Assembly (NCBI GenBank): GCA_937860165.1
Contig: CALMBE010000117.1
Span: 1 to 6,605, forward strand
From: an uncultured Planctomycetaceae bacterium
Lineage (GTDB): Bacteria; Planctomycetota; Planctomycetia; Pirellulales; Lacipirellulaceae
DNA: 6,605 nucleotides
Direction of reading: 5' to 3'
Under the pieces are notes generated by a model, which was not told the DNA's origin, searched no databases, and was given only the letters and a program-made list of their open reading frames with translations. The position numbers and the translations under genes were made by a program. Each line of letters starts with the position of its first letter. Positions within the stretch are counted from its first letter, which is position 1. Shown piece after piece: positions 6,591-6,605 of the stretch.

Positions 6591-6605
6591 TGTGTCAAAG
6601 CGAAA

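Noticed and set aside
6484..6605. Open frame on the - strand across the window end
   Set aside because: One frame is stop-free through the repeat region and runs back into the antitoxin gene in antisense, but it has no protein-like features and is best explained by chance.
1..6605. CRISPR array, tRNA/rRNA genes, insertion sequence with transposase
   Set aside because: No regularly spaced identical repeats, cloverleaf folds, rRNA-like sequence or transposase motifs were found on either strand.

Overview
The window reads as ordinary chromosomal DNA of moderately high GC content, probably from a planctomycete (Pirellulales-like). That assignment is an inference. It rests on the mix of genes (a 3-beta-HSD-type epimerase, a bacterial-type AspRS, a serine-, proline- and charge-rich lipoprotein with a thioredoxin-like domain, MutS and a Phd-type antitoxin), frequent GTG starts, and intergenic repeats of CACGGAT/ATCCGTG and CGCTAGCG type that I associate with this group. 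No database search was possible.

Layout, left to right: (1) 1-345 (+), the C-terminal end of an NAD-dependent sugar epimerase / 3-beta-hydroxysteroid dehydrogenase-like protein, cut by the window edge. (2) 452-2218 (+), complete aspS, whose residues His31 and Gly84 match the pattern of non-discriminating AspRS enzymes. (3) 2330-3109 (+), a predicted lipoprotein with a TlpA/redoxin-like fold in which the CxxC cysteines are absent. (4) 3110-3331, a convergent intergenic spacer with a long-armed inverted repeat. (5) 3332-5959 (-), complete mutS, with a 68-bp palindromic sequence read in frame just ahead of the Walker A motif. (6) 5960-6240, the mutS/antitoxin divergent spacer. (7) 6241-6483 (+), a small Phd/YefM-type antitoxin with no toxin gene visible behind it. 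(8) 6484-6605, non-coding sequence with a GCTAGC-containing repeat.

The genes do not form one functional system: tRNA charging, mismatch repair and an envelope lipoprotein are housekeeping-type functions that happen to be neighbours. No new multi-gene system was found. The most unusual item is the palindrome inside mutS. It looks like a mobile or amplifiable palindromic element that has been accepted into a conserved protein, comparable in concept to the Rickettsia palindromic elements found inside genes. The other points worth checking are the redox-dead thioredoxin-like lipoprotein, the AspRS specificity signature and the unaccompanied antitoxin.
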